DNA of 24,948 nt from an uncultured Oscillospiraceae bacterium (GTDB lineage: Bacteria > Bacillota > Clostridia > Oscillospirales > Ruminococcaceae): contig CAKSSH010000023.1 of the NCBI GenBank assembly GCA_934488695.1, positions 1 to 24,948 of the forward strand, given 5' to 3'. The notes beneath the pieces are model-generated. The model was not told where the DNA came from. It made no database searches and saw nothing but the letters and a program-made list of their open reading frames with translations. Made by a program: the position numbers and the translations under genes. Each line of letters starts with the position of its first letter. Position 1 is the first letter of the stretch. This document shows positions 15,251-23,208 of this stretch, one piece after another.

Positions 15251-16144
15251 ATGGATTACTTAGAAAAAAAATTCACGCATGTTATCCCAACAGAGCTTAA
15301 TATGTACTACTGCGGCAGAAGGGTTGCCACAAGCAATCACAGCTACGGACCACAGGTAAGAGATCACTATCTGCTTGTGTATATAAAGGACGGCAATGCG
15401 ATCCTTTCTCTTGGCGGCACTTGCGTAGACTTATCCCCGGGAAAGCTTCTCTGCATGTTTCCGAACGAGAAAATCTATTACAAGGTAAATGACGGAGAGC
15501 TTTGGAGTATTCTGTGGGTAGGCGTATATGGCTCACAAGCCGAATTGTATCTTAAAAGTCTCGGAATAACACGCAAAAATCCTGTTTATACTTGTCCCAA
15601 TCCCAGCGAAACCGATAAGGCAATTGATGATATTATTGACACAGCTGAAGATTTGAATATGTATTACAAAACCAATACGATTTCCAAGCTGTATTATTTT
15701 TTTTCAACACTCTTCCAAAAGGAAGATTTATCCACTGCAAAGGCCAAAAAAATATCTGTTTCAGATATAGAGGATATGCAGGAAACGCATGAAATCAATT
15801 ACCTATCAAAAAATTTATATATACGTGAAGCGGAAAACTACATCCGCTTTCACTATGACAAGAAAATCAGTGTCGGTTTTATTGCGGACTCATTAAACCT
15901 ATCTACAGAATACTTCAGCAGATTATTCAAAAAAGAAACCGGCATGTCCCCACAACAATTGATTATTCGATATCGAATTGAAAGAGCTTGTACACTACTG
16001 AAGTCAACCAATCTTTCCGTTTCGGAAATTTCAAGTTCCGTTGGAATATCCGATGCCCGGTATTTTTCTAAGCTTTTTCGGCAAAACAAATCAGTGTCTC
16101 CGCAAAATTACAGAAAAAGGGCTGTTTTGAACAGCAAAACATAA
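15251..16144 (+). CDS. AraC family transcriptional regulator
   Basis: A 297-residue regulator with an N-terminal cupin-like sensing domain (about residues 20-160) and a C-terminal double helix-turn-helix (about 195-295). The second part shows the AraC pattern: SVGFIADSLNLSTEYFSRLF for the first helix pair, then KKETGMSPQQLIIRYRIERA, VSEISSSVGISDARYFSKLF and SVSPQNYRKR. ATG 15251 is chosen because GGAAGG lies 8 bases upstream; an in-frame GTG at 15242 overlaps that site. It is divergent from the dehydratase operon, the standard layout for a local activator responding to the pathway sugar. The effector is unknown. Confidence 0.92.
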   Translation: MDYLEKKFTHVIPTELNMYYCGRRVATSNHSYGPQVRDHYLLVYIKDGNAILSLGGTCVDLSPGKLLCMFPNEKIYYKVNDGELWSILWVGVYGSQAELYLKSLGITRKNPVYTCPNPSETDKAIDDIIDTAEDLNMYYKTNTISKLYYFFSTLFQKEDLSTAKAKKISVSDIEDMQETHEINYLSKNLYIREAENYIRFHYDKKISVGFIADSLNLSTEYFSRLFKKETGMSPQQLIIRYRIERACTLLKSTNLSVSEISSSVGISDARYFSKLFRQNKSVSPQNYRKRAVLNSKT

Positions 16145-16342
16145 TGCTTTATTATTCTATTTTCCAATACGAATTGCTCATTTGCTCAAAGGTTTCTATT
16201 GACTAATTTTACTCTAAACCCCGAACTTCTATCCTACCCCTGTGACATTCTGCTTTGCAGAACCCATATAAATATTATTATTTAATTATAGCCCTCTTAT
16301 GTCAAGAAAAGAATTTTGAGTTTTAATGCGGTCTTAAGAAAC

Positions 16343-16371
16343 TTAACAATATACAAAAACAGTACTATATT
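16343..16371 (+). promoter_or_regulatory. Sigma-A promoter of the GNAT-YoaP gene
   Basis: TTAACA (16343-16348), a 17-base spacer, and TATATT (16366-16371), about 47 bases before the start codon. The upstream bases 16145-16342 are AT-rich and hold no gene or clear terminator. Confidence 0.65.
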
Positions 16372-16417
16372 AGAATAAACAAGAAATTTGAATAACATAA
16401 CGGCGGGGGATTATATA

Positions 16418-17158
16418 ATGGGATATATAAGAATAACAGCGGAAAATATTGATAAGGAGCATATTTGCTGCGCTATGTCGGGCAAGCAGAGCATTGCAAA
16501 AAAAGAATGGCTTAAAGCACGTTTTGCCGAGGGGCTGGTATTTTACCGAAGCACAGAGCGCGGTAAATGCTTTATTGAGTATATCCCGGCGGAGAACGCG
16601 TGGGTACCGATAATTGCCGACGGTTACATTTATATAAATTGCTTATGGGTATCGGGCTCGCTTAAAGGGCACGGATATTCAAGCGATTTACTCTCGGAAT
16701 GCATAAAAGACGCAAAGGAGCAGGGTAAAAAGGGCGTTTGCATACTTTCGTCAGACGGCAGGAAAAAGGAATTTCTATCAGACCCGAAATATATGGAGCA
16801 TAAAGGATTTACCGTTGCAGATACAACAGACGTAGGAATTACACTTATGTATCTGCCGCTTGTGCAGAACGCCGAGCCGCCGAAATTCAAGGCGTGCGCA
16901 AAGCATCCGAAAACCGAGGGGAACGGCTTTACTCTGTATTACACCGACCAATGCCCCTTTACATATTACTGGGTGCCGCGCATAGAGGAAACTGCAAAGG
17001 AGCGCGGTATTCCGCTTAGTGTAATTCATATTACAAGTAAAGAGGCGGCGCAAAACGCACCTGCGCCCGTAACAACATATGCGCTTTTTCGTGACGGCGA
17101 ATTTATTACGCAGGCTATACAGTCGGATAAAAAGTTTTTGGCGCTTGCGGGGAAGTAA
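16418..17158 (+). CDS. GNAT family N-acetyltransferase with C-terminal YoaP domain
   Basis: A 246-residue protein in two parts. The N-terminal half (about residues 1-150) has the GNAT layout, with LWVSGSLKGHGYSSDLL (about 80-97) matching the acetyl-CoA loop (R/Q-x-x-G-x-G/A type) and a final strand near EHKGF. The C-terminal part (about 170-246), from FTLYYTDQCPFTYYWVPRIEE, corresponds to the YoaP-like domain, which looks thioredoxin-like with a single Cys-Pro. Members are annotated only as acetyltransferases and the substrate is unknown. ATG 16418 has GGCGGGGGA 7 bases upstream; the TTG at 16388 gives only an unsupported 10-residue extension. It is a single gene with its own promoter. Confidence 0.85.
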   Translation: MGYIRITAENIDKEHICCAMSGKQSIAKKEWLKARFAEGLVFYRSTERGKCFIEYIPAENAWVPIIADGYIYINCLWVSGSLKGHGYSSDLLSECIKDAKEQGKKGVCILSSDGRKKEFLSDPKYMEHKGFTVADTTDVGITLMYLPLVQNAEPPKFKACAKHPKTEGNGFTLYYTDQCPFTYYWVPRIEETAKERGIPLSVIHITSKEAAQNAPAPVTTYALFRDGEFITQAIQSDKKFLALAGK

Positions 17159-17181
17159 CCGCGGCAGGGCTTTGCCGAGCG

Positions 17182-17819
17182 CTATGTATATAACAATTTG
17201 GCTTTATCTGACTGTAATTTTTTTGGTTGTGTTTTTTAATGCGGCTTTTCTTACGGCAGTTTGTTCTTTGTCCCAATCGGTTACAATCCCTTTTTCTGTT
17301 AAAAAGCCTGCGCTTGAAAAAACCCGATATCCATATTTATATCTTGTAAAAAGTCTATCGCTTTAAACCCGACGGTACACATATCAAGCGGGTTATACTC
17401 GCCGCCTATGAGCAAGGCTTTGATTTGATATTCCGCAGCTTTCAGCAGACTGTTTACGGAATTTGTTACTAACCTGACGGATTTATACCCGGAAAGAAGC
17501 GGCACGATGTAATTGCAGGTTGAAGAGCTGTCAATATAAACGGTCATACCGTCTGCAAGATATTTTTTTACACATTCTGCCAAAAACTTTTTTCCCTATT
17601 GTGCAGCTTGTCACGGCAGTACAGCGGCAGGCGAATTTCATCTTCGCTGTAAACGGCGCCGCCGTTATAACGCTCAATGTATCCCGATACTTCCAACGCT
17701 TTTAAGTCGCGCCGCACAGTCATTTCGCTTACAAACAATGTTTTTGAAAGAAAAACTACAGAAGCCCTGTGTTTTTCTTTTAATATTTGCAAAATTTTTT
17801 CTTGCCGTTCACTTAACAC
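17182..17819 (-). pseudogene. DeoR/GlpR-family transcriptional regulator, broken by frameshifts
   Basis: Three frames together spell a DeoR-type sugar regulator. Frame A, from GTG 17819 (GGGGA 7 bases upstream): VLSERQEKILQIL, the helix-turn-helix with VSEMTVRRDLKALEVSGYIERYNGGA, to HNREKSFW. Frame B (until 17299) resumes as LAECVKKYLADGMTVYIDSSSTCNYI to NMDIGFF. Frame C resumes as SSAGFLTEKGIVTDWDKEQTAV to KKITV. The A-to-B and B-to-C shifts are each one base short in a six-base homopolymer (T run 17588-17593; A run 17317-17322). A third break near 17210 leads to SDKAKLLYT and a TAG at 17184; the normal C-terminus is missing. It diverges from the GpsA-like gene, its likely former target. Confidence 0.8.
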
Positions 17820-17835
17820 TTTGTTTTCCCCGCTT

Positions 17836-17858
17836 TTGACCCAATGTTCGATTGTCAA
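17836..17858. promoter_or_regulatory. Imperfect palindrome between the DeoR pseudogene and the GpsA-like gene
   Basis: TTGACCCAAT (17836-17845) faces ATTGTCAA (17851-17858); the arms match except for one extra C. It lies just upstream of the pseudogene start and 16 bases before the -35 of the divergent gene, a fitting place for a DeoR-type operator. Confidence 0.35.
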
Positions 17859-17873
17859 CATTTCAAACAAGCA

Positions 17874-17901
17874 TTGACTTATCTTGTTTTTATGCTATCA
17901 T
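17874..17901 (+). promoter_or_regulatory. Sigma-A promoter of the GpsA-like dehydrogenase gene
   Basis: TTGACT (17874-17879), a 16-base spacer, and TATCAT (17896-17901), about 42 bases before the start codon. Confidence 0.65.
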
Positions 17902-17943
17902 AAAACATATAAAAAATCATCCTTGGGAAAGCGTGGGATTTAA

Positions 17944-18957
17944 ATGAAAATTATGATTATAGGCTCGGGTATGATGGGCTCTGCAATGGCTGTTCCCGCA
18001 CTTGATAACGGACATTCGGTAATATTGGTCGGAACTCCGCTTGATACGGAGATAATTGACGGGCTGAAGGAGAGCGGTTACCACAAAACCTTAAAGCGCG
18101 AGTTTAAGGGTGATATTTCTTTCAAGCAGTTTGCGGAAATTAAGGGGAATATCCCCGCGTGCGATATTTTAATCTGCGGCGTTTCAAGCTTTGGGGTGGA
18201 TTGGTTTGCCGAAAACGTAATTCCGCACCTTAAAAGCGGGCAGAGGGTGCTTGCAATCACAAAGGGCTTGCACGAAAATGCCGACGGCTCGCTTTCTCCT
18301 TTCCCGGTGTGGTTTTCAACGCTCAGACCCGATGTGTCTTTCAATGCCGTGGGCGGACCGTGCATAAGCTTTGAGCTTGCCGACAGAATACATACCGAGG
18401 TTGCGTTTTGCGGTAAGAATAAGGAAATATTAAGCGAGCTGCGCGCTGCTATGAAAACGGAATATTACCATATTTCCGTAACAGACGATATAGCGGGAAT
18501 TGAAACCGCCGTAGCGCTGAAAAACGCCTATGCCATGGCGGTAAGCCTTGCAATAGGCACGTATACTAAAAACGACCCGTCACTCCCTGAAAAATACAAT
18601 GCGCAGGCAGGGCTTTTTTATGAGGCGGCACGCGAAATGCGCGCTGTAATCAAACTGCTCGGCGGGCAGGATAATGCCCTTATGTTCGGTGTGGGAGATC
18701 TTTATGTAACGGTATTCGGCGGCAGGACGAGAAGACTTGGGGTAATACTCGGCTCGGGCACGGAATTTACCGCTGCGCGCGAAATGCTGGCGGGCGTTAC
18801 GCTTGAATCGGTTGCGATTATTGAATTGCTGGGTAGATATTTCGGCAGTAAAATATCCGAATATCCGCTTATGCAGCATATTCACGAGCGCATAACGCAA
18901 AACACTTTGCCTGAAATTCCGTGGGAGAATATGATATGTGATTATTTTAAAGCATAG
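17944..18957 (+). CDS. GpsA-like NAD(P)-dependent glycerol-3-phosphate dehydrogenase family protein
   Basis: A 337-residue oxidoreductase built like glycerol-3-phosphate dehydrogenase. The N-terminal Rossmann fold shows IGSGMMGSAMAVPALDNGH (6-24); ITKGL and GGPCISFELA match GpsA's TKG and GPSFA loops. The C-terminal helical domain carries the catalytic lysine in ALKNAYAM and the DLYVTVFGGRTRR loop that binds the phosphate end of the substrate. The DeoR-type neighbour suggests a catabolic role on a sugar or polyol phosphate rather than lipid synthesis, but this is inference. ATG 17944 has only a weak site (GTGGGA) 5 bases upstream. It is a single gene ended by the hairpin at 19069-19118. Confidence 0.8.
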   Translation: MKIMIIGSGMMGSAMAVPALDNGHSVILVGTPLDTEIIDGLKESGYHKTLKREFKGDISFKQFAEIKGNIPACDILICGVSSFGVDWFAENVIPHLKSGQRVLAITKGLHENADGSLSPFPVWFSTLRPDVSFNAVGGPCISFELADRIHTEVAFCGKNKEILSELRAAMKTEYYHISVTDDIAGIETAVALKNAYAMAVSLAIGTYTKNDPSLPEKYNAQAGLFYEAAREMRAVIKLLGGQDNALMFGVGDLYVTVFGGRTRRLGVILGSGTEFTAAREMLAGVTLESVAIIELLGRYFGSKISEYPLMQHIHERITQNTLPEIPWENMICDYFKA

Positions 18958-19068
18958 GCAATACAATCAAGGCACCCTGCTTTTTTAAGGAACGCCGGTT
19001 ACTGCGGCGCTGTCTATCGGTAAAAAAATTGCTGAATGAAATAAATATATTCTGCAAAACTAAAGAGC

Positions 19069-19118
19069 ACGGAGAAACAAACAACTGTAAAAGGACTGCC
19101 GTTTGTTTCTCCGTTTTT
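19069..19118 (+). terminator. Terminator of the GpsA-like gene
   Basis: A perfect 14-bp stem (19069-19082 with 19101-19114) has an 18-base loop and ends in five T (19114-19118). It lies about 110 bases after the stop codon. Confidence 0.82.
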
Positions 19119-19241
19119 ATGTTGAATTAAATTTTGAAATTATTGCTTTTATTAGCTATAGCATACTCGGCAGACGCACAGCTTTATGTTGCGCGCCTGT
19201 TTTTTTGTTCGTGACAAGTAATCTCAGCAAAAAAATTGGGC

Positions 19242-19280
19242 AAAAAACGCCCAAAGCCGCATAAACAAAGGCTTTGAGCG
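19242..19280 (-). terminator. Terminator of tRNA-Leu
   Basis: On the minus strand CGCTCAAAGCC (19280-19270) pairs with GGCTTTGGGCG (19258-19248), 11 bp with one G-T pair, followed by six T (19247-19242). It begins two bases after the encoded CCA. Confidence 0.9.
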
Positions 19281-19281
19281 A

Positions 19282-19364
19282 TGGTGCGGGTAACAGGGGT
19301 CGAACCTGCACGGTTGCCCACCAGATCCTAAGTCTGGCGCGTCTGCCAATTCCGCCATACCCGC
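19282..19364 (-). tRNA. tRNA-Leu (anticodon UAG), CCA encoded
   Basis: The minus strand gives a full cloverleaf. The 7-bp acceptor pairs GCGGGTA (from 19364) with TACCCGC, then A73 and encoded CCA (19284-19282). The anticodon arm is CCAGA, loop CTTAGGA, TCTGG, so the anticodon is UAG, reading CUA and other CUN leucine codons. GGTTCGACC is the T-loop region, and a long variable arm between the anticodon and T stems is typical of leucine tRNA. It has its own promoter and terminator. Confidence 0.95.
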
Positions 19365-19374
19365 ATGTTTGTTT

Positions 19375-19404
19375 ATTATAACATTCACCGGACGCGATTG
19401 TCAA
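19375..19404 (-). promoter_or_regulatory. Sigma-A promoter of tRNA-Leu
   Basis: Consensus TTGACA (19404-19399) and TATAAT (19380-19375) on the minus strand with an 18-base spacer, about 10 bases before the tRNA 5' end. Confidence 0.88.
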
Positions 19405-19457
19405 CCGGGAGCAGAAAAATAAAACGCGCAAAAAACAAAATTGCACAAACAACGAAT

Positions 19458-19491
19458 GCACCGTCGCAGCGAGTTATCGCTGCGACGGTGC
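19458..19491 (-). terminator. Perfect 15-bp hairpin downstream of the YhaN-like gene
   Basis: Bases 19458-19472 and 19477-19491 are exact reverse complements around a GTTA loop, about 75 bases after the YhaN-like stop. On the minus strand it is followed by ATTCGTTGTTTG, T-rich but without a proper T-run, so it may be a weak terminator or an RNA 3'-end stabiliser. Confidence 0.5.
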
Positions 19492-19564
19492 GCTCATTGC
19501 CCCCGGCCGCCAATTTTCGGCCGTGCAAGACAAATAACAGGATTTTTAAAGCCTGATTGCGGTG

Positions 19565-22066
19565 TTATTCCAAATCGATCTGCCGGCTGGGATGGCAGGT
19601 CAAATATACGATCTGCAACTTTTCCGAAAGTATTTTCAAAAGCTTTGCGGCTTTCTTAAAATTACCGCTATCCATATGAACAAAGGGATCATCCAGCAGT
19701 AAAAACGGTTTTTCACCGCCGAAGACCGCTTCAACGAGCGCCGCGCGCAAGCAAAGGTCCATTGCCTCCTGCCAACCGCTGGACAGAGCGGCGGCATGGC
19801 GGCCGACCCCCTGCTCTAAAAAGTAGGGCGAGAGCTTCTCGTCTACGACAAGCTCTGCTGAAAAATCTTCTCCGAAAGCGGCGCGATAGCGCTCCATGGC
19901 ACTGCAAAGACCGGCGGTATACTGCCGAGCCAATCGGTCCCGAATCTGTCCCAAAAACTCCTGTGTCCGAGACAGGATCTGCGCCCGCTCCCGACAGCAT
20001 TCAAGTGTCTCCGTGGCGTCCTGCTCTGTCCGAGCCGCCTCGTTATACGCTGCCTGCGGGTCATCCAGCTGTCGAATCTGCTGTCGCAAGCGTTCCTGCT
20101 GCTCCGTCAGCTGCTGCTGCTTTTCCTGACATTCCTCCAGTGCTGCTTGCAGTTCCTGCACGGAAACCTCCGGGACGTCTACCGGCTCTTCCCGGTCTGC
20201 CGCACTCAACAATGCCGAATTTTTTCTTTCCTCGACGGCTTCTGTCTCATCTTCCAAAAGCAAAGGCGCCAAACGACTCTGCAAGGCCAAAGCCTCGGCG
20301 GTGTCCTGTCCGATGCGATGCACCGTATCCGCAAGATCCTCCTCCGTCGGAGACTGGCCTAAAGGGGCCAGTGCCTCAGTCAGCCGTTTTTTCAGCTGCT
20401 GTTGCTGCTGCATTAAGACCCGAGCCTGCTCATATTGCGGCAATAGCTCCTGTGTATAGCGGGTATACTGCAATTGCAGCTGCTCCAACGTCTCCTGTAT
20501 TGGCGCGGAAGCCGATATACCGTACGGCTGCATAATCGTCTGCAGCTGCTGAAGGCAGGCCTCCTCCTGTCGCGCAAGCTCCTCTCCCCGCCGGCACAGA
20601 CTATAAAGCTGCTGCCGTTGCGCGGCTTTTTGCGACAAAGCCTCAAGGGCTGCCCTAAAATCGGATGGCGAAACATTACAGTGCGCAAGTTCTGCCGCAA
20701 GCGCCTGGCGCTGCTGCTGCCCCTGCTTATATTTCCGGCGGCGACATACAGCGCAAATCCCTGCCGATACAGCCGTCACAATGCCCAGTGACAAAAGACA
20801 AATCCCTGCCGTCTTAAAAAGAAACATGCCTGCCGCTCCGGCACCAAGCAGCAACACTGCAACAATTATCAGCACGGCCAAGACCGATCGCCCCGGCTTT
20901 TTTTGCTCAGCCGCTCTTTGCACCCGCTCACGCAGCTGCTGTATATCCTGCAGCGTCTGTGTATCTGCCGCGGGGTCCTGTGCACGCAGCTGAGCACACT
21001 GTCGTTCATTCTCCGAAAGCTGCGCGCGCAACATTTGCAAGCGGCTTTTTTCATCCCGCAAGCTGATTTGTTGCTCTTCGGACAAGGGGTTTTCCAGAAA
21101 ATCGGCCAAAATCCGCCGATTGTCCTCCCGGTTGAGACTTTGCATTAAAAAAGCGTGATGTTCACAAACGCGGCGGTATTCCTCCATATCCTTTTGCAGC
21201 GCAGCCAAAGCATCCTGCGTCGGCGCCCGTCCGCCGAGACGTTTTAAAACCGCGGCGAGTTTTTCCTGCAGCTCCTGTATCTGCTGCTGCCGCTTCCGGC
21301 GTTGCTCCCGGCGCAGGTGGTCGGCCTCCTGCGCGCCGGCTGCTGCCATACGCCCCGTCAGCATCCGCTTTTTTTGTTCAAGGTCGTCGATAGCCTCGGA
21401 ACATTGCTGCAGCTGCGCGCAAAGGCGTTTTTGTTCATCAATATTTTGCCGGCAACGCTCCATTTCATTTTTGGCTTCCCGAATTTCAGCCGCCGCTTTT
21501 TCGATTTTCCCGTTCCGGCCGTTTAGGGCACGCAGTGCATCCTCTAACCTTTTTCGAGCCAAATCCGCCGCATGCACTTCCCTCTTTGCCGGATCCCCGA
21601 GCCGCTGGCCAATACTTTCCGGCAACGGACCTAACTGAGCGGCCGCATCAAAGCAAATGCGAACAAAGCCCGCCTCATCAACCCCGAACAGCGCTTGCCC
21701 AAGCTCTTTCGGATAGTCCGAGCTTTCCATCCCGGTATCGGCATCCAAAAGTAAAAAACGATCCCGTGTTTCGGTTGTCGGGTCAAAAAAACGCTGCACG
21801 CGATAACGCCGACTCCCGACCGAAAAGGTCAGCTCTCCGCCGAAACGTTCCCCGTGCCATGGCATATAACGTTTTCGCAGACTGCCTTCAATATCGCTGC
21901 CCTTCCGCGCGGTCGGAAGCCCGTAAAACATGGCGCACAAAAAAGCGGACAAGGTGCTTTTACCAAATCCATTCGGCGCCAGCAGCGTGGTAACATCCTC
22001 CTGAAAGGACTGATGATAATCTGAGAGCACCCCGAATCCATATACGCGGCAATCAATCAGTTTCAC
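19565..22066 (-). CDS. YhaN-like AAA/SMC-type ATPase with central membrane hairpin
   Basis: An 833-residue SbcC/Rad50-related ATPase. Walker A is APNGFGKST (30-38). A long Gln-rich coiled coil (about 180-380 and 450-720) is split by two hydrophobic segments (about 395-442), as in Bacillus YhaN. The ABC signature LSSGWQEAM is near 760 and Walker B FLLLDDPF near 785, followed by the D-loop HMDSGN. With the nuclease encoded just upstream it should form an SbcCD/Mre11-Rad50-like complex that processes DNA ends, possibly membrane-tethered. The start is GTG 22066, one base after the upstream stop, with AGAGGAG 7 bases before it. It is shorter than Bacillus YhaN (about 960 residues). Confidence 0.85.
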   Translation of the reverse strand: MKLIDCRVYGFGVLSDYHQSFQEDVTTLLAPNGFGKSTLSAFLCAMFYGLPTARKGSDIEGSLRKRYMPWHGERFGGELTFSVGSRRYRVQRFFDPTTETRDRFLLLDADTGMESSDYPKELGQALFGVDEAGFVRICFDAAAQLGPLPESIGQRLGDPAKREVHAADLARKRLEDALRALNGRNGKIEKAAAEIREAKNEMERCRQNIDEQKRLCAQLQQCSEAIDDLEQKKRMLTGRMAAAGAQEADHLRREQRRKRQQQIQELQEKLAAVLKRLGGRAPTQDALAALQKDMEEYRRVCEHHAFLMQSLNREDNRRILADFLENPLSEEQQISLRDEKSRLQMLRAQLSENERQCAQLRAQDPAADTQTLQDIQQLRERVQRAAEQKKPGRSVLAVLIIVAVLLLGAGAAGMFLFKTAGICLLSLGIVTAVSAGICAVCRRRKYKQGQQQRQALAAELAHCNVSPSDFRAALEALSQKAAQRQQLYSLCRRGEELARQEEACLQQLQTIMQPYGISASAPIQETLEQLQLQYTRYTQELLPQYEQARVLMQQQQQLKKRLTEALAPLGQSPTEEDLADTVHRIGQDTAEALALQSRLAPLLLEDETEAVEERKNSALLSAADREEPVDVPEVSVQELQAALEECQEKQQQLTEQQERLRQQIRQLDDPQAAYNEAARTEQDATETLECCRERAQILSRTQEFLGQIRDRLARQYTAGLCSAMERYRAAFGEDFSAELVVDEKLSPYFLEQGVGRHAAALSSGWQEAMDLCLRAALVEAVFGGEKPFLLLDDPFVHMDSGNFKKAAKLLKILSEKLQIVYLTCHPSRQIDLE

Positions 22067-22067
22067 G

Positions 22068-23123
22068 TTAAAACTCCTCTCCGAGAATGGCCCGCAAGCC
22101 GCACAGAATCACCTGTTCTTTTTCCTGCGGCGCAAGACTGCTTTGCTCTACCGCCCGCACCAACGCGCCCTTGAGGGATACATCATTTTGATAGTCCTCA
22201 GCACGAATCTGAAGATGAGAGCGGTCCGAAAGCTTTGCAAAATACAATCGGCCATCCAAAAATGCCTGCAGCTGAAGCAGATCTTTATTTGCGTCAAGCG
22301 AATAACTGCCGGTCAGAATAATCTTCGCCATGTCCTCCGGGCGGACCTGCTGCGCCGAAAGCGCTGCCTCGACCGCATCCCGCAGCTGCGCATAACTGTT
22401 TTTTTCGGTGATATCCACCGAGATCGTGTACATCGTTCGGGTGGTAAGTCCCGTGATAAATTCGCGGGAATTTCGATCAGTATCAATCAAATAAAATCCT
22501 TTGACGCCGCTTTCATCAAATCCACGGCCCTCCAGACAGCCGCTGTAAGCAAAGCTGCCGCGGGCATCTATGCTCCCCTCCTGTCGCTCATGCAGATGAC
22601 CCAGCGCCAGGTAATCAATATTTTTGCCCCGCAGCTCGTTTAAGTGAATTTCCGAAGCAATGTCTCCGTGCATTACAGCAATATTATAGGTCGAGGGCGG
22701 GAACGAAAGACTGCTGTAAATAATATTCCGGTTCCGGCTGCAAAGCGAAATGCCGCCGATTGTCGTGTCATCATAGGAATAATAGGTCCAGTTTTCTCCG
22801 AAAAAATGCAGGTTGTCCGGCAGGGTCTCCAGCCGCAAAAACGGATTTTCACTGTCATGATTCCCGCTCAACACCAAAAAATCCACCTCCGGAACAGCGG
22901 CAATGATGTCGGAAACACTCTGTATGCTCCGAAGGGTAACCTTATTTCGATCAAACAAATCGCCGGCCACCAGCACAGCACGAACACCCTTGTCTCTGGC
23001 AAAAGCGCTCATCTGCTCAAACGCGGCAATCAACTCCCGGCGCCGCCGAGTGGCCTTATCACGCGACAAATTGGTTTCCAGCGGAGAATCCAGGTGCAAA
23101 TCGGCGCAGTGGATAAATTTCAT
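22068..23123 (-). CDS. YhaO/SbcD-like metallophosphoesterase (DNA repair exonuclease family)
   Basis: A 351-residue calcineurin-like phosphoesterase of the SbcD/Mre11 type. The metal motifs are in order: D8-L-H10 (ADLHLDS), GD at 54-55 (VAGDLFD), GNHD (87-90), MHGD (about 150) and GHLH (about 173-176). A C-terminal capping region of about 120 residues follows. Length and partner match YhaO rather than SbcD. Such nucleases cut DNA ends or hairpins together with the SMC-type ATPase encoded next, one base away, so the two genes are translationally coupled. ATG 23123 follows AAGGGAG by 7 bases. Confidence 0.88.
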   Translation of the reverse strand: MKFIHCADLHLDSPLETNLSRDKATRRRRELIAAFEQMSAFARDKGVRAVLVAGDLFDRNKVTLRSIQSVSDIIAAVPEVDFLVLSGNHDSENPFLRLETLPDNLHFFGENWTYYSYDDTTIGGISLCSRNRNIIYSSLSFPPSTYNIAVMHGDIASEIHLNELRGKNIDYLALGHLHERQEGSIDARGSFAYSGCLEGRGFDESGVKGFYLIDTDRNSREFITGLTTRTMYTISVDITEKNSYAQLRDAVEAALSAQQVRPEDMAKIILTGSYSLDANKDLLQLQAFLDGRLYFAKLSDRSHLQIRAEDYQNDVSLKGALVRAVEQSSLAPQEKEQVILCGLRAILGEEF

Positions 23124-23143
23124 GCCTTCACTCCCTTTTCTTT

Positions 23144-23172
23144 ATTATACAAGACCGGCCGTTCTATTGCAA
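23144..23172 (-). promoter_or_regulatory. Sigma-A promoter of the YhaO/YhaN-like operon
   Basis: Read on the minus strand: TTGCAA (23172-23167), a 17-base spacer, and TATAAT (23149-23144), about 20 bases before the start codon. Confidence 0.8.
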
Positions 23173-23183
23173 GCGGCCAAAAG

Positions 23184-23208
23184 AAAAAACGCGCCGAAGC
23201 GCGCTTTT
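23184..23208 (-). terminator. Terminator of the sulfatase-fold gene
   Basis: Directly after the stop codon the minus strand reads AAAAGCGCGC, a TTCG tetraloop, GCGCG and six T. The stem is about 10 bp with one G-T pair and a very stable UUCG loop. Confidence 0.9.

Larger units (their letters stand above)
18958..19281. other. Intergenic region between the GpsA-like gene and tRNA-Leu
   Basis: About 320 bases without an intact gene. It holds the strong plus-strand terminator (19069-19118), a weaker plus-strand hairpin with two mismatches followed by seven T (about 19171-19206), and the tRNA terminator (19242-19280). One short plus frame ending TPVTAALSIGKKIAE before a TGA (about 18990-19040) reads like a protein C-terminus but has a stop just upstream; it may be a gene remnant or chance. 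Confidence 0.4.

Noticed and set aside
17568..17620. Programmed -1 frameshifting in the DeoR gene at the A6 run
   Set aside because: The run is AA-AAA-AG in the reading frame, not A-AAA-AAG, and further independent frameshifts follow.
19282..19364. tRNA-Leu as an integration site for an island to its left
   Set aside because: No second copy of the tRNA 3' end was found in the window and there is no integrase.
19762..20535. A 257-codon plus-strand ORF and other long frames opposite the YhaN-like gene
   Set aside because: They arise from the GC-rich, CAG-repeated coding sequence on the other strand and have repetitive Pro/Ala/Arg composition.
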